Shown here: positions 1 to 8,153 of the stretch, in pieces | Numbering within the stretch: the first letter of the stretch is position 1 | Layout of the letters: each line of letters begins with the position of its first letter | Assembly: GCF_017873215.1 (NCBI RefSeq) | Contig: NZ_JAGGKA010000002.1 | Coordinates: 186,001-250,000 of the forward strand | Reading direction: 5' to 3' | DNA: 64,000 nt | From: Clostridium tetanomorphum | GTDB taxonomy: Bacteria; Bacillota; Clostridia; Clostridiales; Clostridiaceae | The notes under the pieces: model-generated | Seen by the model: only the letters and a program-made list of their open reading frames with translations | The model's database searches: none | Told to the model about the DNA's origin: nothing | Program-made: the position numbers and the translations under genes

Positions 1-1
1 T

Positions 2-1306
2 GCAATGTATCAGGGTATATCTGCTATATCAGCAGGTTTAGGACAGGCATCAGAAGGTGTAGGTGGACTAGTTGAAGGTCTTGATGCATTATATCAAGGA
101 TCAAATAAACTTTATAAAGGATTAGACTCTCTTTATGATAATACTAGAAATTTACAAGATGGAATAGGATTATTGTATACAGGATCTAAAGACTTAACTA
201 ATGGAGCAGATAAATTTCAAAGTACAGTACCCGTACTTACAAATGGTATAGCTCAGCTTACAGATGGAACCATAGATTTAAGTGATGGGTTGTTTAAACT
301 TAATAAAGGAACAGAGACACTTACAGATAAAGTGGGAGAACTTAATCAAAAGGCTCCAGATATGGAGGAGGGAGTTCATGAACTCTATGATGGTTCTTCT
401 GAATTGACTAATGGTCTTTCTAAATTAATTGATGGATCAGCGAAACTTACAGATGGAGTTTCTGCCTTACAGGGTAAAATGCCTGATTTACAGGATGGTG
501 TGGACAGACTTTATGAAGGAACTGCAACATTAAATGATAGCCTTGGAAAAGGAGCAGAAAAAGTATCAGATAAGCTTGTAAGAAGCAGTAAAACTATGGG
601 AGATTTTGTGGGAGATCCAATAAAATTAGATGATGAACCAATAGTTGAAGTAGATAAATATGGTTTAGGACTTTCACCATACTTTGTATCATTAGGGTTA
701 TGGGTAGGAGCTTTAATGATGTTCTTTGTAGTTGGTGGAGAGACGGGAAAAGATATAAATAATGTTAGACCAGCTTCAGTTGTTTTAGGAAAATATGTAT
801 TTTGTTGTATCATAGGAGCTTTTCAGGCAATACTTTTAAGCCTAGCTGTTATGAAGCTAGGATTAAGGCCGACTAATATACCGGCTTATATAGGATTTAA
901 TATATTCTTATCCTGTGTATTTATTGCAGTAGCTCAGAATTTAATATTCCTATTTGGGGATGTTGGAAAATTAGGTGTAGTTTTAATGTTATTATTACAG
1001 CTTACATCTTCGGGAGGTACTTTCCCAAGAGAATTGTTACCAACATTCTTTGATAAAGTAAATCCATTCTTACCATTTACTTATTCTATATCTGGTTTAA
1101 GAGAAATCAGTTGGGGTATAGACCCTCATGTATTACGTAAAGACATAGCTATACTTGGAGGAGTATTAGTAGCATTCCTTACAATGTCTATTATACTTAA
1201 GAGATATACAGATAAGTTTCAAGGCAATGTATCAATAGAACATCAGAAAGAAATTTCTTTGGAAGAAGAAACAATAGATACTCCTTCAAACACTATAAGT
1301 CAATAA
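2..1306 (+). CDS. YhgE/Pip-type membrane protein, 3' part
   Basis: The gene enters from the left edge in frame, so its true start lies outside the window; the first visible ATG at 5 is just an internal methionine. Residues 1-190 are a long run of heptad-like units of the pattern xxxLxxG (for example LTDG, LYDG, LSDG), the hallmark of the YhgE/Pip repeat region. This is followed by about five hydrophobic segments from roughly residue 220 to 395 (the ABC-2-like membrane domain) and a short acidic cytoplasmic tail. Known relatives are the Lactococcus phage infection protein Pip and YueB, large membrane proteins with an extracellular repeat domain that can serve as phage receptors or act in type VII-type export. 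Only the repeat end and the C-terminal membrane domain can be seen, so the exact role is undetermined. Confidence 0.85.
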   Translation, partial: AMYQGISAISAGLGQASEGVGGLVEGLDALYQGSNKLYKGLDSLYDNTRNLQDGIGLLYTGSKDLTNGADKFQSTVPVLTNGIAQLTDGTIDLSDGLFKLNKGTETLTDKVGELNQKAPDMEEGVHELYDGSSELTNGLSKLIDGSAKLTDGVSALQGKMPDLQDGVDRLYEGTATLNDSLGKGAEKVSDKLVRSSKTMGDFVGDPIKLDDEPIVEVDKYGLGLSPYFVSLGLWVGALMMFFVVGGETGKDINNVRPASVVLGKYVFCCIIGAFQAILLSLAVMKLGLRPTNIPAYIGFNIFLSCVFIAVAQNLIFLFGDVGKLGVVLMLLLQLTSSGGTFPRELLPTFFDKVNPFLPFTYSISGLREISWGIDPHVLRKDIAILGGVLVAFLTMSIILKRYTDKFQGNVSIEHQKEISLEEETIDTPSNTISQ

Positions 1307-1316
1307 ATAATGTTTA

Positions 1317-1364
1317 ATACCAGTTATAATATTTCTTTTAATATAAGAGTATTATAACTGGTAT
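1317..1364 (+). terminator. hairpin terminator after the YhgE/Pip gene
   Basis: Perfect 14-bp inverted repeat ATACCAGTTATAAT (1317-1330) and its complement (1351-1364) separated by 20 bases. The T-run is weak on both sides, so termination may be inefficient or need a factor; the position 10 bases after the stop codon supports the call. Confidence 0.6.
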
Positions 1365-1403
1365 TTAAATAAATAAATACAATGTAATATTATTCCATAA
1401 GAT

Positions 1404-1440
1404 AAGTGAGGTGAAGACGACTTTTAAAAGTCGAATTATT
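1404..1440 (+). promoter_or_regulatory. Shine-Dalgarno separated from ATG by a hairpin (LRR gene 1)
   Basis: A near-perfect Shine-Dalgarno AAGTGAGGTGA lies at 1404-1414, but the first good signal-peptide start (ATG 1441) is 26 bases further on. Exactly between them is the perfect palindrome CGACTTTTAAAAGTCG (1418-1433), able to fold as a 6-bp stem with a TTAA loop. If folded, the effective spacing from GGTGA to ATG becomes 10 bases. The second LRR gene has the same arrangement with different bases. A precedent for a hairpin bridging Shine-Dalgarno and start is phage T4 gene 38. Confidence 0.5.
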
Positions 1441-3552
1441 ATGGGAAGAAGAAAGCTGACAATAGTTATATTAACTACTTTTTTATTTACAGGAATTGTT
1501 CCTAATTTTTCACAAAATGTTTATGCAAAAGATAACTATACAACTAATACTGTTGCAACGGATTCTATAGATTACTATGCAGCAAATTCTGATGCAATAG
1601 ATAATGAAAATGAAATAAAATTTATTGATAAAAATTTAGAAAAAGTAGTAAGAGAAGAAATAAATAAGCCAGTAGGACCTATTAATAAAGATGATGTTTT
1701 AAATGTATCTGAATTAGATATAAGAAATAAATCAATAAAAAGTATTGAAGGAATACAATATTTTAAAAATTTACAAACCATAGATGCCGCAAATAATAAA
1801 ATTAAGGATTTATCACCAATTAAAGAATGTACATCTTTAAGTAAAATAAATTTTTCATCAAATAAAATAGAGGACATAACACCTTTAAAATATTTATCAA
1901 TACTTGAAAAAGTATATTTAAAGGATAATGAAATAAGTAATATATGGCCGCTTGAAGATTTAAGAGATATAAAGGAACTTGATTTAAGCAGCAATAAAAT
2001 AAAAGATTTAAAACCTTTAACGTATATAGGAAATAGCTTGAAAACTTTAATGTTAGCAGACAATGATTTAAAAGATATTAATGAATTGGCTTCTTTGCAA
2101 AAACTTCAGAGTTTAACATTAAGCAAAAATAAAATATCAGATGTAAGTACTATAAGACTTTTAAGGGAACTGAATAAGCTTTATATAGACGAAAATGATG
2201 TAACAGATGTACAGGAATTAGCTAAAATGGGTAACCTTGAAAGAATAAATCTTGATAAAAATAAAATAAAAAATATTGAAGAGTTAGAAAGAAATAAAGC
2301 CAATCTTAAATGGGTTAAATATAGAGGAAAAGAAATAACTGATATTGGAAGTTTACATTACATAGTGGAACAAGCTAATGTAGATGTAAATTTTAAAGAT
2401 AAAAATTTGGAAAGAGAAATAAGAAAAAAAATAGATAAACCAACAGGACAGTTAAAACTAGGTGATGTAGAATTTATAAAAGATTTAAATTTATTTAGTA
2501 AAAATATAAGGGATATTTCAGGAGTTGAATATTTACAAGGATTGAAATCATTAAACCTTGGAAGAAATAACATAAAAGATTTAACACCTCTTAAAGATTT
2601 AGAAGCATTGGAAAGTTTATATCTTTACAAGTGTAAAACAAATAATATATCAGCATTAGAAGGACTTGAAAGTTTGAAAAATCTGCAAATAACAGAAGCA
2701 AATATCTCAGAAACCACGGCGTTTAGGAATTTAACTAATTTGGAGAGTTTGGATTTAAGTGATAATGAAATATTAGATGTGGAAGACTTAATGGGATTAA
2801 CAAAGCTTGAAACATTAAATTTAAGCAAAAATCATATAAAAGATATAAGCCCTCTAAGCAATTTAGATTATATAAAAGAGCTAAATTTAAATGAAAATAG
2901 CATAAGTGATATAAGCGTTGTAACATATATGCCAGACTTAGAGAGACTATATATGGATAAAAATAAATTATCATCATTAAAACCTTTAAGTAATAGTAAA
3001 GAAATAAATTGGATTTCAGTTAATGAGAATAGTATAAGTAGTCTTGAAGGTTTAGAGAATTTAATAAATCTAAAAGAAATTCATGCAGACAATAATAAAA
3101 TAACTAAGCTTGATTCTATTAAACAATTAAGAGATTTAGAAACATTAAGTCTTAAAACAAATAAAGTAAGCGATTTGAAACCAATAGAAGAGTTAGACTA
3201 TATAAAGAATCTATATTTATATGAAAATAATATTTCAGATATAACACCGCTTAAAAATATGACAGGTATTGTAAGATTAATATTGGACAAAAACAACATA
3301 AAAGATATAAGTACTGTATCAAATATGTCCCAACTTGTAACCCTCTCATTAGGAGATAACAATATAACAGATATAAAACCTGTAAAAGGACTTGAAAATC
3401 TTGAAACTCTAGATATCGGAAATAATGACGTAAGAGACTTAACGGTTTTATTTGACTTACCAGCATTAGATAAACTTGTAGTAACAGATAATGATAATCT
3501 ACCTAAGTATCAAATAAATGCCTTACCAAAAGAATTGAAGGTAGTTTATTAA
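1441..3552 (+). CDS. secreted internalin-like leucine-rich-repeat protein 1
   Basis: A 703-residue protein with a basic N-terminus and hydrophobic core (LTIVILTTFLFTGIVP) typical of a signal peptide ending near VYA. The rest consists of about 25 leucine-rich repeats of 22 residues, pattern LxxLxxLxLxxNxIxDIxPL, as in Listeria internalins. Two cap-like segments are present: one near residue 60 (FIDKNLEKVVREEI) and another near residue 315 (FKDKNLEREIRKKI), so the protein is two capped LRR modules in tandem. No LPxTG signal, CWB2 repeat or membrane anchor follows the last repeat, so it is probably released or loosely bound. A GTG at 1411 would extend the protein by 10 residues but has no ribosome binding site; the ATG at 1441 is preferred because of the hairpin-bridged Shine-Dalgarno upstream. 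Ligand unknown. Confidence 0.88.
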   Translation: MGRRKLTIVILTTFLFTGIVPNFSQNVYAKDNYTTNTVATDSIDYYAANSDAIDNENEIKFIDKNLEKVVREEINKPVGPINKDDVLNVSELDIRNKSIKSIEGIQYFKNLQTIDAANNKIKDLSPIKECTSLSKINFSSNKIEDITPLKYLSILEKVYLKDNEISNIWPLEDLRDIKELDLSSNKIKDLKPLTYIGNSLKTLMLADNDLKDINELASLQKLQSLTLSKNKISDVSTIRLLRELNKLYIDENDVTDVQELAKMGNLERINLDKNKIKNIEELERNKANLKWVKYRGKEITDIGSLHYIVEQANVDVNFKDKNLEREIRKKIDKPTGQLKLGDVEFIKDLNLFSKNIRDISGVEYLQGLKSLNLGRNNIKDLTPLKDLEALESLYLYKCKTNNISALEGLESLKNLQITEANISETTAFRNLTNLESLDLSDNEILDVEDLMGLTKLETLNLSKNHIKDISPLSNLDYIKELNLNENSISDISVVTYMPDLERLYMDKNKLSSLKPLSNSKEINWISVNENSISSLEGLENLINLKEIHADNNKITKLDSIKQLRDLETLSLKTNKVSDLKPIEELDYIKNLYLYENNISDITPLKNMTGIVRLILDKNNIKDISTVSNMSQLVTLSLGDNNITDIKPVKGLENLETLDIGNNDVRDLTVLFDLPALDKLVVTDNDNLPKYQINALPKELKVVY

Positions 3553-3572
3553 GTTTAAGTTTAATATTTTAA

Positions 3573-3584
3573 GGGACGGTTAAC
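3573..3584 (+). repeat. RAYT-associated motif, copy 1
   Basis: GGGACGGTTAAC on the plus strand, 20 bases after the LRR1 stop codon. The same core recurs on both sides of the transposase at 6236-7150. Known RAYT systems in Firmicutes mobilise similar GGGGACGG-type motifs. Confidence 0.75.
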
Positions 3585-3642
3585 AAGTTTTGATAAAAAG
3601 CGTAAGTAGAACTGCTAAGTTTTGAAGGTAGGGCAGGCAGTA

Positions 3643-3689
3643 GGGACAGTTAACAATAGTTCATAAAATAAAAAACTGTTAACCGTGCC
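3643..3689. repeat. inverted pair of RAYT-associated motifs, copies 2 and 3
   Basis: GGGACAGTTAAC (3643-3654, plus) faces GTTAACCGTGCC (3678-3689, i.e. minus orientation); each has one change from the core. The arms match at 10 of 12 positions and could fold as a hairpin over 23 bases, the classic two-motif REP unit. An AACTCAAA-type iteration follows at 3690-3720. The rest of 3553-3803 is AT-rich with an 11-bp AAATTTAAAAT inverted repeat at 3737-3769. Confidence 0.7.
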
Positions 3690-3816
3690 AAAACTCAAAA
3701 CTCAACAAAACTCAAAACTTACCAAAATAAAACTCTAAATTTAAAATCAATTGCCTAAATTTTAAATTTGTAAAATTAAAGTTATGAGTTTAATCTAAAT
3801 AAGATGAAACTAAAAA

Positions 3817-3851
3817 GAGAGGTGAATACTGGTTTTATACCAGAGGATGTT
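3817..3851 (+). promoter_or_regulatory. Shine-Dalgarno separated from ATG by a hairpin (LRR gene 2)
   Basis: GAGAGGTGA at 3817-3825 is followed by CTGGTTTTATACCAG (3829-3843), a 5-bp stem with a 5-base loop, then AGGATGTT and ATG at 3852. With the hairpin folded the GGTGA-to-ATG distance is 11 bases, against 10 in LRR gene 1. The stem sequence shares nothing with that of gene 1. A second, weaker AGAGG at 3842-3846 could alternatively drive ATG 3852, with the hairpin then partly hiding it. Confidence 0.45.
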
Positions 3852-5933
3852 ATGAATAAAAAGAAGATTTCTATAATTATTGCGTCAACACTAGCTTGTG
3901 TAATTAGTTTTTCAGTTTTGGCTTATTCTAATGAAGAAAATTTAAGCATAAAAAGTGCTGTTAGTAAAGTATTTGCAGCAGGAACAATAGATTCAAAAAA
4001 TATAAAGTTTCCAGATAAAAATTTAGATAAGGCTATAAGAGAAGCTATAAACAAGGAAGATGATGTAACTATCCAAAAGGATGATTTAAAAAATATAACT
4101 AAGCTTAATCTAAGCAGTAAAAATATAAAGGATATATCAGGTTTGGAATTTTTTACAAGTATTCAATCATTAGATTTAAGTAATAATGAAATACTAGATT
4201 TAACTTCTTTAAGTGATCTAGAATATTTAAAAGACTTAAATCTTTATAAGAATAAGATAACAGATATAAAACCCTTAGAAAAACTTAAAAACTTAGAAAA
4301 ACTTAATTTAAGAGATAATAAAGTTAAAAATATTGAAGCATTAAAAGGTCTTGATAAATTAAAAGATCTAGATTTAGGAATAAATAGTGTTTTTCAACCT
4401 CAACCATTAAAGGAATTAAAGAATCTTAAGAATGTTAATCTAGAAAGTAATAGTATAGGCGATGCTGAAGACTTAGAAGGATTAACTCAAATAGAAAGTC
4501 TAATATTAAGTAATAATACTATAAATGATGTGGAGAATTTAGCCGTATTAACTAACTTAAAAAAGCTATATTTAGATGATAATCCTATTAACCAAATAGG
4601 AAAACTTAAAAGCTTGTCAAAATTGAAACGATTAAATATAAACAATGATGATATAGATGATATATCTGAATTAAAAAATTTTAAAAGTCTTCAATGGGTA
4701 AGATATAGAAATAAAGATATTATAGATATGACAAAATTAAATGATTTAATTTCTGAGCCAAATAAAGAAGTCAAATTTGCAGATAAGAGTCTTGAAATGG
4801 CAATAAGAGAAAAGATAGAAAAACCTATAGGAGCTATTAAGAAATCCGAACTTCAAAGAATTTCACAGCTTAATTTATGGGATAAAAATATAACAAATCT
4901 ATCAGGTATAGAGAACTTAATAGATCTTAGAGTTTTAAATTTAGGGAAAAATAATATAACAGATTTAAATCCATTAAAAACACTTAGTAATCTTGAAAAT
5001 CTTTATTTAACTAAAACAAATATAAATAGTCTTTTAGGAATTGCAGAATTAACTAATTTGAAAGCTTTAGTTATTAATGAAACTAATGTTTCTGACTTGA
5101 AGCCTCTTAAAAATTTAATAAATCTTGAAAGGCTAACTTTAGGAGATAATAAGATTACATCGCTATCAGGAATTGAAAATCTAATTAATTTAGAATTATT
5201 AGACATCAATAAAAATAACGTAACTAGTTTAAATGAAATAAAGAAATTAACTAATTTGACATCATTAAACATAAATGAAAATAATATATCTGATTTAAGT
5301 GTTGTAAGTAATTTTAAACAGTTAGAAAGAATATCTTGTAACAAGAATAGTATAGGAAGCTTAACTTCACTTGCAGGACTCCCAGAGCTTGAATGGGTCA
5401 CAGCTAAAGAAAATAACTTAGCTAATGCATCAGGACTTCAAAATGCATTAAAATTAAAAGAGTTATTCTTAGATAATAACCATATTTCTGATATATCAGC
5501 TTTAGCTAATCTAAAATCATTAGAAACACTTAGTTTAAGAACAAATAATATAAGCAATATAAATCCTTTAAGTGAGCTAACTAATATGAGAAATCTATAT
5601 TTATATCAGAATAATATAAGCAGTCTTGCACCAATTAGTAAGATGACTGGACTTGGAACACTTTATGCAGATAAGAATAATTTATCTGATATAAATGTAG
5701 TATCTAACATGAAAAATCTTCAAGTTTTATCAGTAGGAGACAACATGATCTCAAGTATAGCACCTGTTTCAGGATTACCAATATTAAAAACTTTAGATGT
5801 AAGTGACAATTCAATTACAGATATAAGTCCAGCTATGGGACTACCTAAGCTAAAAGATCTAATGATAACAGGAACAAAGGTTTCAGATGCCCAGATTAAT
5901 GCAATGCCTCCAACTGTAACTGTAACTAAATAG
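3852..5933 (+). CDS. secreted internalin-like leucine-rich-repeat protein 2
   Basis: A 693-residue paralogue of the preceding gene. It begins MNKKKISIIIASTLACVISF, a clear signal peptide with cleavage probable after a VFAAG or nearby alanine motif, followed by 22-residue repeats of the internalin type (LxxLxxLxLxxNxIxDIxPL). As in LRR1, a cap segment FPDKNLDKAIREAI near residue 57 opens the first module and FADKSLEMAIREKI near residue 310 opens a second. No cell-wall anchor is visible. An ATG at 3804 would add 16 residues but lacks a good ribosome binding site. The pair clearly arose by duplication after the internal module duplication. RAYT-motif copies flank it on both sides. The function is presumably protein or surface binding; this is inference from the fold only. 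Confidence 0.88.
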   Translation: MNKKKISIIIASTLACVISFSVLAYSNEENLSIKSAVSKVFAAGTIDSKNIKFPDKNLDKAIREAINKEDDVTIQKDDLKNITKLNLSSKNIKDISGLEFFTSIQSLDLSNNEILDLTSLSDLEYLKDLNLYKNKITDIKPLEKLKNLEKLNLRDNKVKNIEALKGLDKLKDLDLGINSVFQPQPLKELKNLKNVNLESNSIGDAEDLEGLTQIESLILSNNTINDVENLAVLTNLKKLYLDDNPINQIGKLKSLSKLKRLNINNDDIDDISELKNFKSLQWVRYRNKDIIDMTKLNDLISEPNKEVKFADKSLEMAIREKIEKPIGAIKKSELQRISQLNLWDKNITNLSGIENLIDLRVLNLGKNNITDLNPLKTLSNLENLYLTKTNINSLLGIAELTNLKALVINETNVSDLKPLKNLINLERLTLGDNKITSLSGIENLINLELLDINKNNVTSLNEIKKLTNLTSLNINENNISDLSVVSNFKQLERISCNKNSIGSLTSLAGLPELEWVTAKENNLANASGLQNALKLKELFLDNNHISDISALANLKSLETLSLRTNNISNINPLSELTNMRNLYLYQNNISSLAPISKMTGLGTLYADKNNLSDINVVSNMKNLQVLSVGDNMISSIAPVSGLPILKTLDVSDNSITDISPAMGLPKLKDLMITGTKVSDAQINAMPPTVTVTK

Positions 5934-5982
5934 AACTACCACAAAACCAGAAACTAGAAACTAAGAAACTAAGAAAAACTAA

Positions 5983-5994
5983 GGGACGGTTAAC
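5983..5994 (+). repeat. RAYT-associated motif, copy 4
   Basis: GGGACGGTTAAC 49 bases after the LRR2 stop, immediately preceded by iterations of AAACTAAG (5951-5982). The remainder of 5934-6235 holds a long terminator hairpin and otherwise featureless AT-rich DNA. Confidence 0.75.
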
Positions 5995-6043
5995 AAAATA
6001 TTGTTAATAAGCAATTACATTAAATTATAACTTAGTAAATATG

Positions 6044-6095
6044 ATAATAAAAATACAGCTATCATTAATTAAAATAATAGCTGTATTTTTATTAT
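6044..6095. terminator. bidirectional terminator between LRR2 and the RAYT gene
   Basis: Perfect 19-bp inverted repeat: ATAATAAAAATACAGCTAT (6044-6062) with its complement at 6077-6095 and a 14-base loop. The A-rich left and T-rich right flanks let it work for both the plus-strand LRR gene and the convergent minus-strand transposase gene. Confidence 0.85.
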
Positions 6096-6235
6096 ATTTG
6101 AGTATTTAAAATATAATAAAATTAATTAGTAAAAGTATAATGCTTGTCCTATTTTTGATTTCAATAAGCATTTAAAATATAAAAACAAAAATAAGTATCA
6201 AGTATATTGTTAGTGTTTTAATAAATTTAATAAAT

Positions 6236-7150
6236 TTAAACTTTATATGTCAATATGAAATTATTAATAATATTTTTAAATTGAGGGTCTGTATCAATAA
6301 TATTTATACCCATACTACATAAACTTGAAACTCTTGATTGAGTTATGTTACCTAGAGATTTACATATATCACTACATTTGAAGTTACATAATCCGCGCAT
6401 TAAAAGAACACACAATGCTCTTGCTTTTGTGTTACTATGACTATTTTTTATATATAATTTAAATTTATCCACTCCTGTTTTGGCAGATACAAAATCCATA
6501 ATATCATCTGAAGAGAAATTTCTAATAATAATTTTTCTTTCACTTTTATATATGGTTTTTTCTTCGTTAAATTCTATTTCTTTAATAACGTTTTCATCAG
6601 TACACATATTCATAAGAGATTTATAATTGTTACGAGCTTTATTTACATCATGATTAAATAATTGCATTATGAAATCTTCATCAAGTATTTGAAAGGAGTC
6701 TTTTTTTAGACCTAAGTATACTGGTAAACTTGAAAATTCATATTTCTCAGGATGTTTTCTATATTTTTTTATGTCAATAGGATTATTATGAATATATGCT
6801 GAAACTGTAATTAGATATTGATCTGAAGTTATTATCTTACTTTTAAATCTATCTTGGAAAAGATGGCCATGTCTTTTATATCTTTTATTAAAATTTTTAG
6901 CATATTTTAAATTAATGCTATGCATAATCTTTGAAATATCAGCACCATTAGAATCTATTAGAAAATGTCCATGATTACTCATAAGACAATATGCGTAGAC
7001 TTTAAAATTATATATTTTTTGATAGCTTTTTATAAAATCTAAATATTGTTTTTTATCAAAAGCAGTTTTGAATAACATTACTTCACTGATACTTCTTACC
7101 ATTATATGAAAAATAGAGTTTGATGATTTTATTCTTGCACATCTAGGCAA
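6236..7150 (-). CDS. RAYT (REP-associated tyrosine transposase, IS200/Y1 superfamily)
   Basis: A single-strand HUH-type transposase relative of 304 residues. The sequence shows the family opening MPRCARIKSSNSIFHIMVR, the metal-binding HxH motif in LMSNHGHFLID (about residues 58-68), and the catalytic-tyrosine helix YLITVSAYIHNNP near residue 115. A C-terminal domain of about 100 residues resembles a helix-turn-helix. I chose the TTG at 7150: it gives the conserved MPR start and sits 8 bases after GGAAGG, whereas the GTG at 7159 overlaps that ribosome binding site. Copies of GGGACGGTTAAC surround it at 3573-5994 and 7240-8212; such motifs are the usual substrate of RAYTs, which tend to be single-copy and immobile themselves. 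The gene appears intact. Confidence 0.88.
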   Translation of the reverse strand: MPRCARIKSSNSIFHIMVRSISEVMLFKTAFDKKQYLDFIKSYQKIYNFKVYAYCLMSNHGHFLIDSNGADISKIMHSINLKYAKNFNKRYKRHGHLFQDRFKSKIITSDQYLITVSAYIHNNPIDIKKYRKHPEKYEFSSLPVYLGLKKDSFQILDEDFIMQLFNHDVNKARNNYKSLMNMCTDENVIKEIEFNEEKTIYKSERKIIIRNFSSDDIMDFVSAKTGVDKFKLYIKNSHSNTKARALCVLLMRGLCNFKCSDICKSLGNITQSRVSSLCSMGINIIDTDPQFKNIINNFILTYKV

Positions 7151-7232
7151 TGAGAACACCTTCCTTTAATATGATACTGTTTAAATTATTGACAGAATTT
7201 TAGATTATATTCAATTTTGAAGATTAAGTATC

Positions 7233-7278
7233 AAAAAATGTTAACCGTCCCCATTAGTAAAAAATGTTAACCGTCCCC
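7233..7278 (-). repeat. tandem RAYT-associated motifs, copies 5 and 6
   Basis: Two direct copies of AAAAAATGTTAACCGTCCCC with a 26-bp period (7233 and 7259), motif on the minus strand. They lie about 80 bases upstream of the transposase start and read towards the transposase gene. Identity over the full period suggests recent duplication. Confidence 0.8.
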
Positions 7279-7366
7279 ATTAGTACTTACATTAGTAGTA
7301 CTTACATTAGTACTTACATTAGTACTTAGTACTTAGTATTAGTACACATTAGTAGGGGGACGGGGA
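7279..7366. repeat. degenerate ATTAGTACTTAC array ending in a GGGGGACGGGGA motif
   Basis: About five imperfect copies of the 12-mer ATTAGTACTTAC (7279-7354) directly follow motif copy 6, with internal slippage products such as TAGTACTTAGTACTTAG. They end at GGGGGACGGGGA (7355-7366), a variant RAYT motif in plus orientation that abuts the tryptophanase remnant. There is no spacer/repeat alternation, so this is not a CRISPR array. Confidence 0.7.
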
Positions 7367-7376
7367 ATTTGGGAAT

Positions 7377-7987
7377 ATGTCTATGATTAAGAGAAAAGTA
7401 GAACAATTTAAAATTAAAATGGTAGAACCTATTAGAATGGTTGATAAAGAAGAAAGAGATTTAAAAGAAGCAGTATATAATCCTTTCTTATTAAAAGCTG
7501 AAAGACGTATACATTGATCTTTTAACTGGCAGTGGTACAGGAGCTATGAGTGATAAGCAGTGGTTAGGACTTATACTTAGATATGAGTCTTATGCAGGAA
7601 GTAGAAATTATTATAATATTGTAAATGCAGTTAATGATATAATAGAATATCCTATGACATTGCCTACTCATCAAGGAAGAGGAGCTGAAAAGATACTATT
7701 TTCTTCACTTATTAAAAAGCCAGGACAATATGTCCTTGGAAATATGCATTTTGATGCTACAAAAGCATATATTGAATTATGTAGTATAAATTGGATAATT
7801 TTTGCTTGAAAGAGATCCAGAAACAGGAGAATAATTAGAGTCACTTTTGGAACTATTGAAACTCACTATTTCTAGAAGAGAGTTTACATTAATAATCATA
7901 TAAACATAATTGCAGATGCATTAATAAAAAATTAAGAATAAAGCTCATGCTTTAAAAGAATTAGAATTTACTTATAAGACAGAGTAA
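7377..7987 (+). pseudogene. tryptophanase-family (beta-eliminating lyase) pseudogene
   Basis: A decayed PLP-dependent lyase gene, about 610 bases where about 1,400 are expected. Frame 1 (7377-7517) gives an N-terminus with KVEQFKIKMVEPIRM and YNPFLLKAE; one extra A near 7500 shifts the frame, after which [20 protein letters not shown] and AYAGSRNYY-like and [12 protein letters not shown] motifs of tryptophanase / tyrosine phenol-lyase follow to about 7785. Some 250 central residues, including the PLP lysine, are deleted, and a C-terminal tail ([10 protein letters not shown], then KLTISRREFT and ALKELEFTY) remains with two stops and further shifts. The SRNYY and GNMHFD matches favour tryptophanase over tyrosine phenol-lyase. 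The original terminator still follows at 7981. Confidence 0.85.
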
Positions 7988-8014
7988 GGAATGTAGAAGA
8001 TCCTTACTCTTTTT
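7981..8014 (+). terminator. retained terminator of the tryptophanase remnant
   Basis: Perfect 10-bp stem AGAGTAAGGA (7981-7990) / TCCTTACTCT (8001-8010) with a 10-base loop and a TTTTT tail; it overlaps the old stop codon. Confidence 0.9.
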
Positions 8015-8067
8015 AAATACTCTGATATAAAAAAGTTATAAATAATTCTAAATTTTAATAAGGTTAA

Positions 8068-8105
8068 TTAATATTCTTTAAAAAGTCATTACCAAAGAAT
8101 ATTAA
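8068..8105. other. AT-rich hairpin downstream of the pyridoxal-kinase-like gene
   Basis: Perfect 12-bp inverted repeat TTAATATTCTTT (8068-8079) / AAAGAATATTAA (8094-8105), loop 14 bases. It could terminate the minus-strand gene ending at 8240, but neither strand has a clear T-run. Confidence 0.4.
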
Positions 8106-8153
8106 CTGAACCCAATCTATCACAATGTTTCAATGTAAATGTTGCTTGTTTTT

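Noticed and set aside
1411-1440. GTG 1411 as start of the first LRR protein
   Set aside because: It overlaps the Shine-Dalgarno AAGTGAGGTGA itself and has no other ribosome binding site; ATG 1441 begins a better signal peptide.
7279-7354. ATTAGTACTTAC repeats as a CRISPR array
   Set aside because: Units are 12 bases with no unique spacers, and there are no cas genes; it is a degenerate tandem repeat.
7518-7520. TGA in the tryptophanase remnant as a selenocysteine codon
   Set aside because: The frame around it is shifted by one base relative to the family and other stops follow; decay explains it fully.
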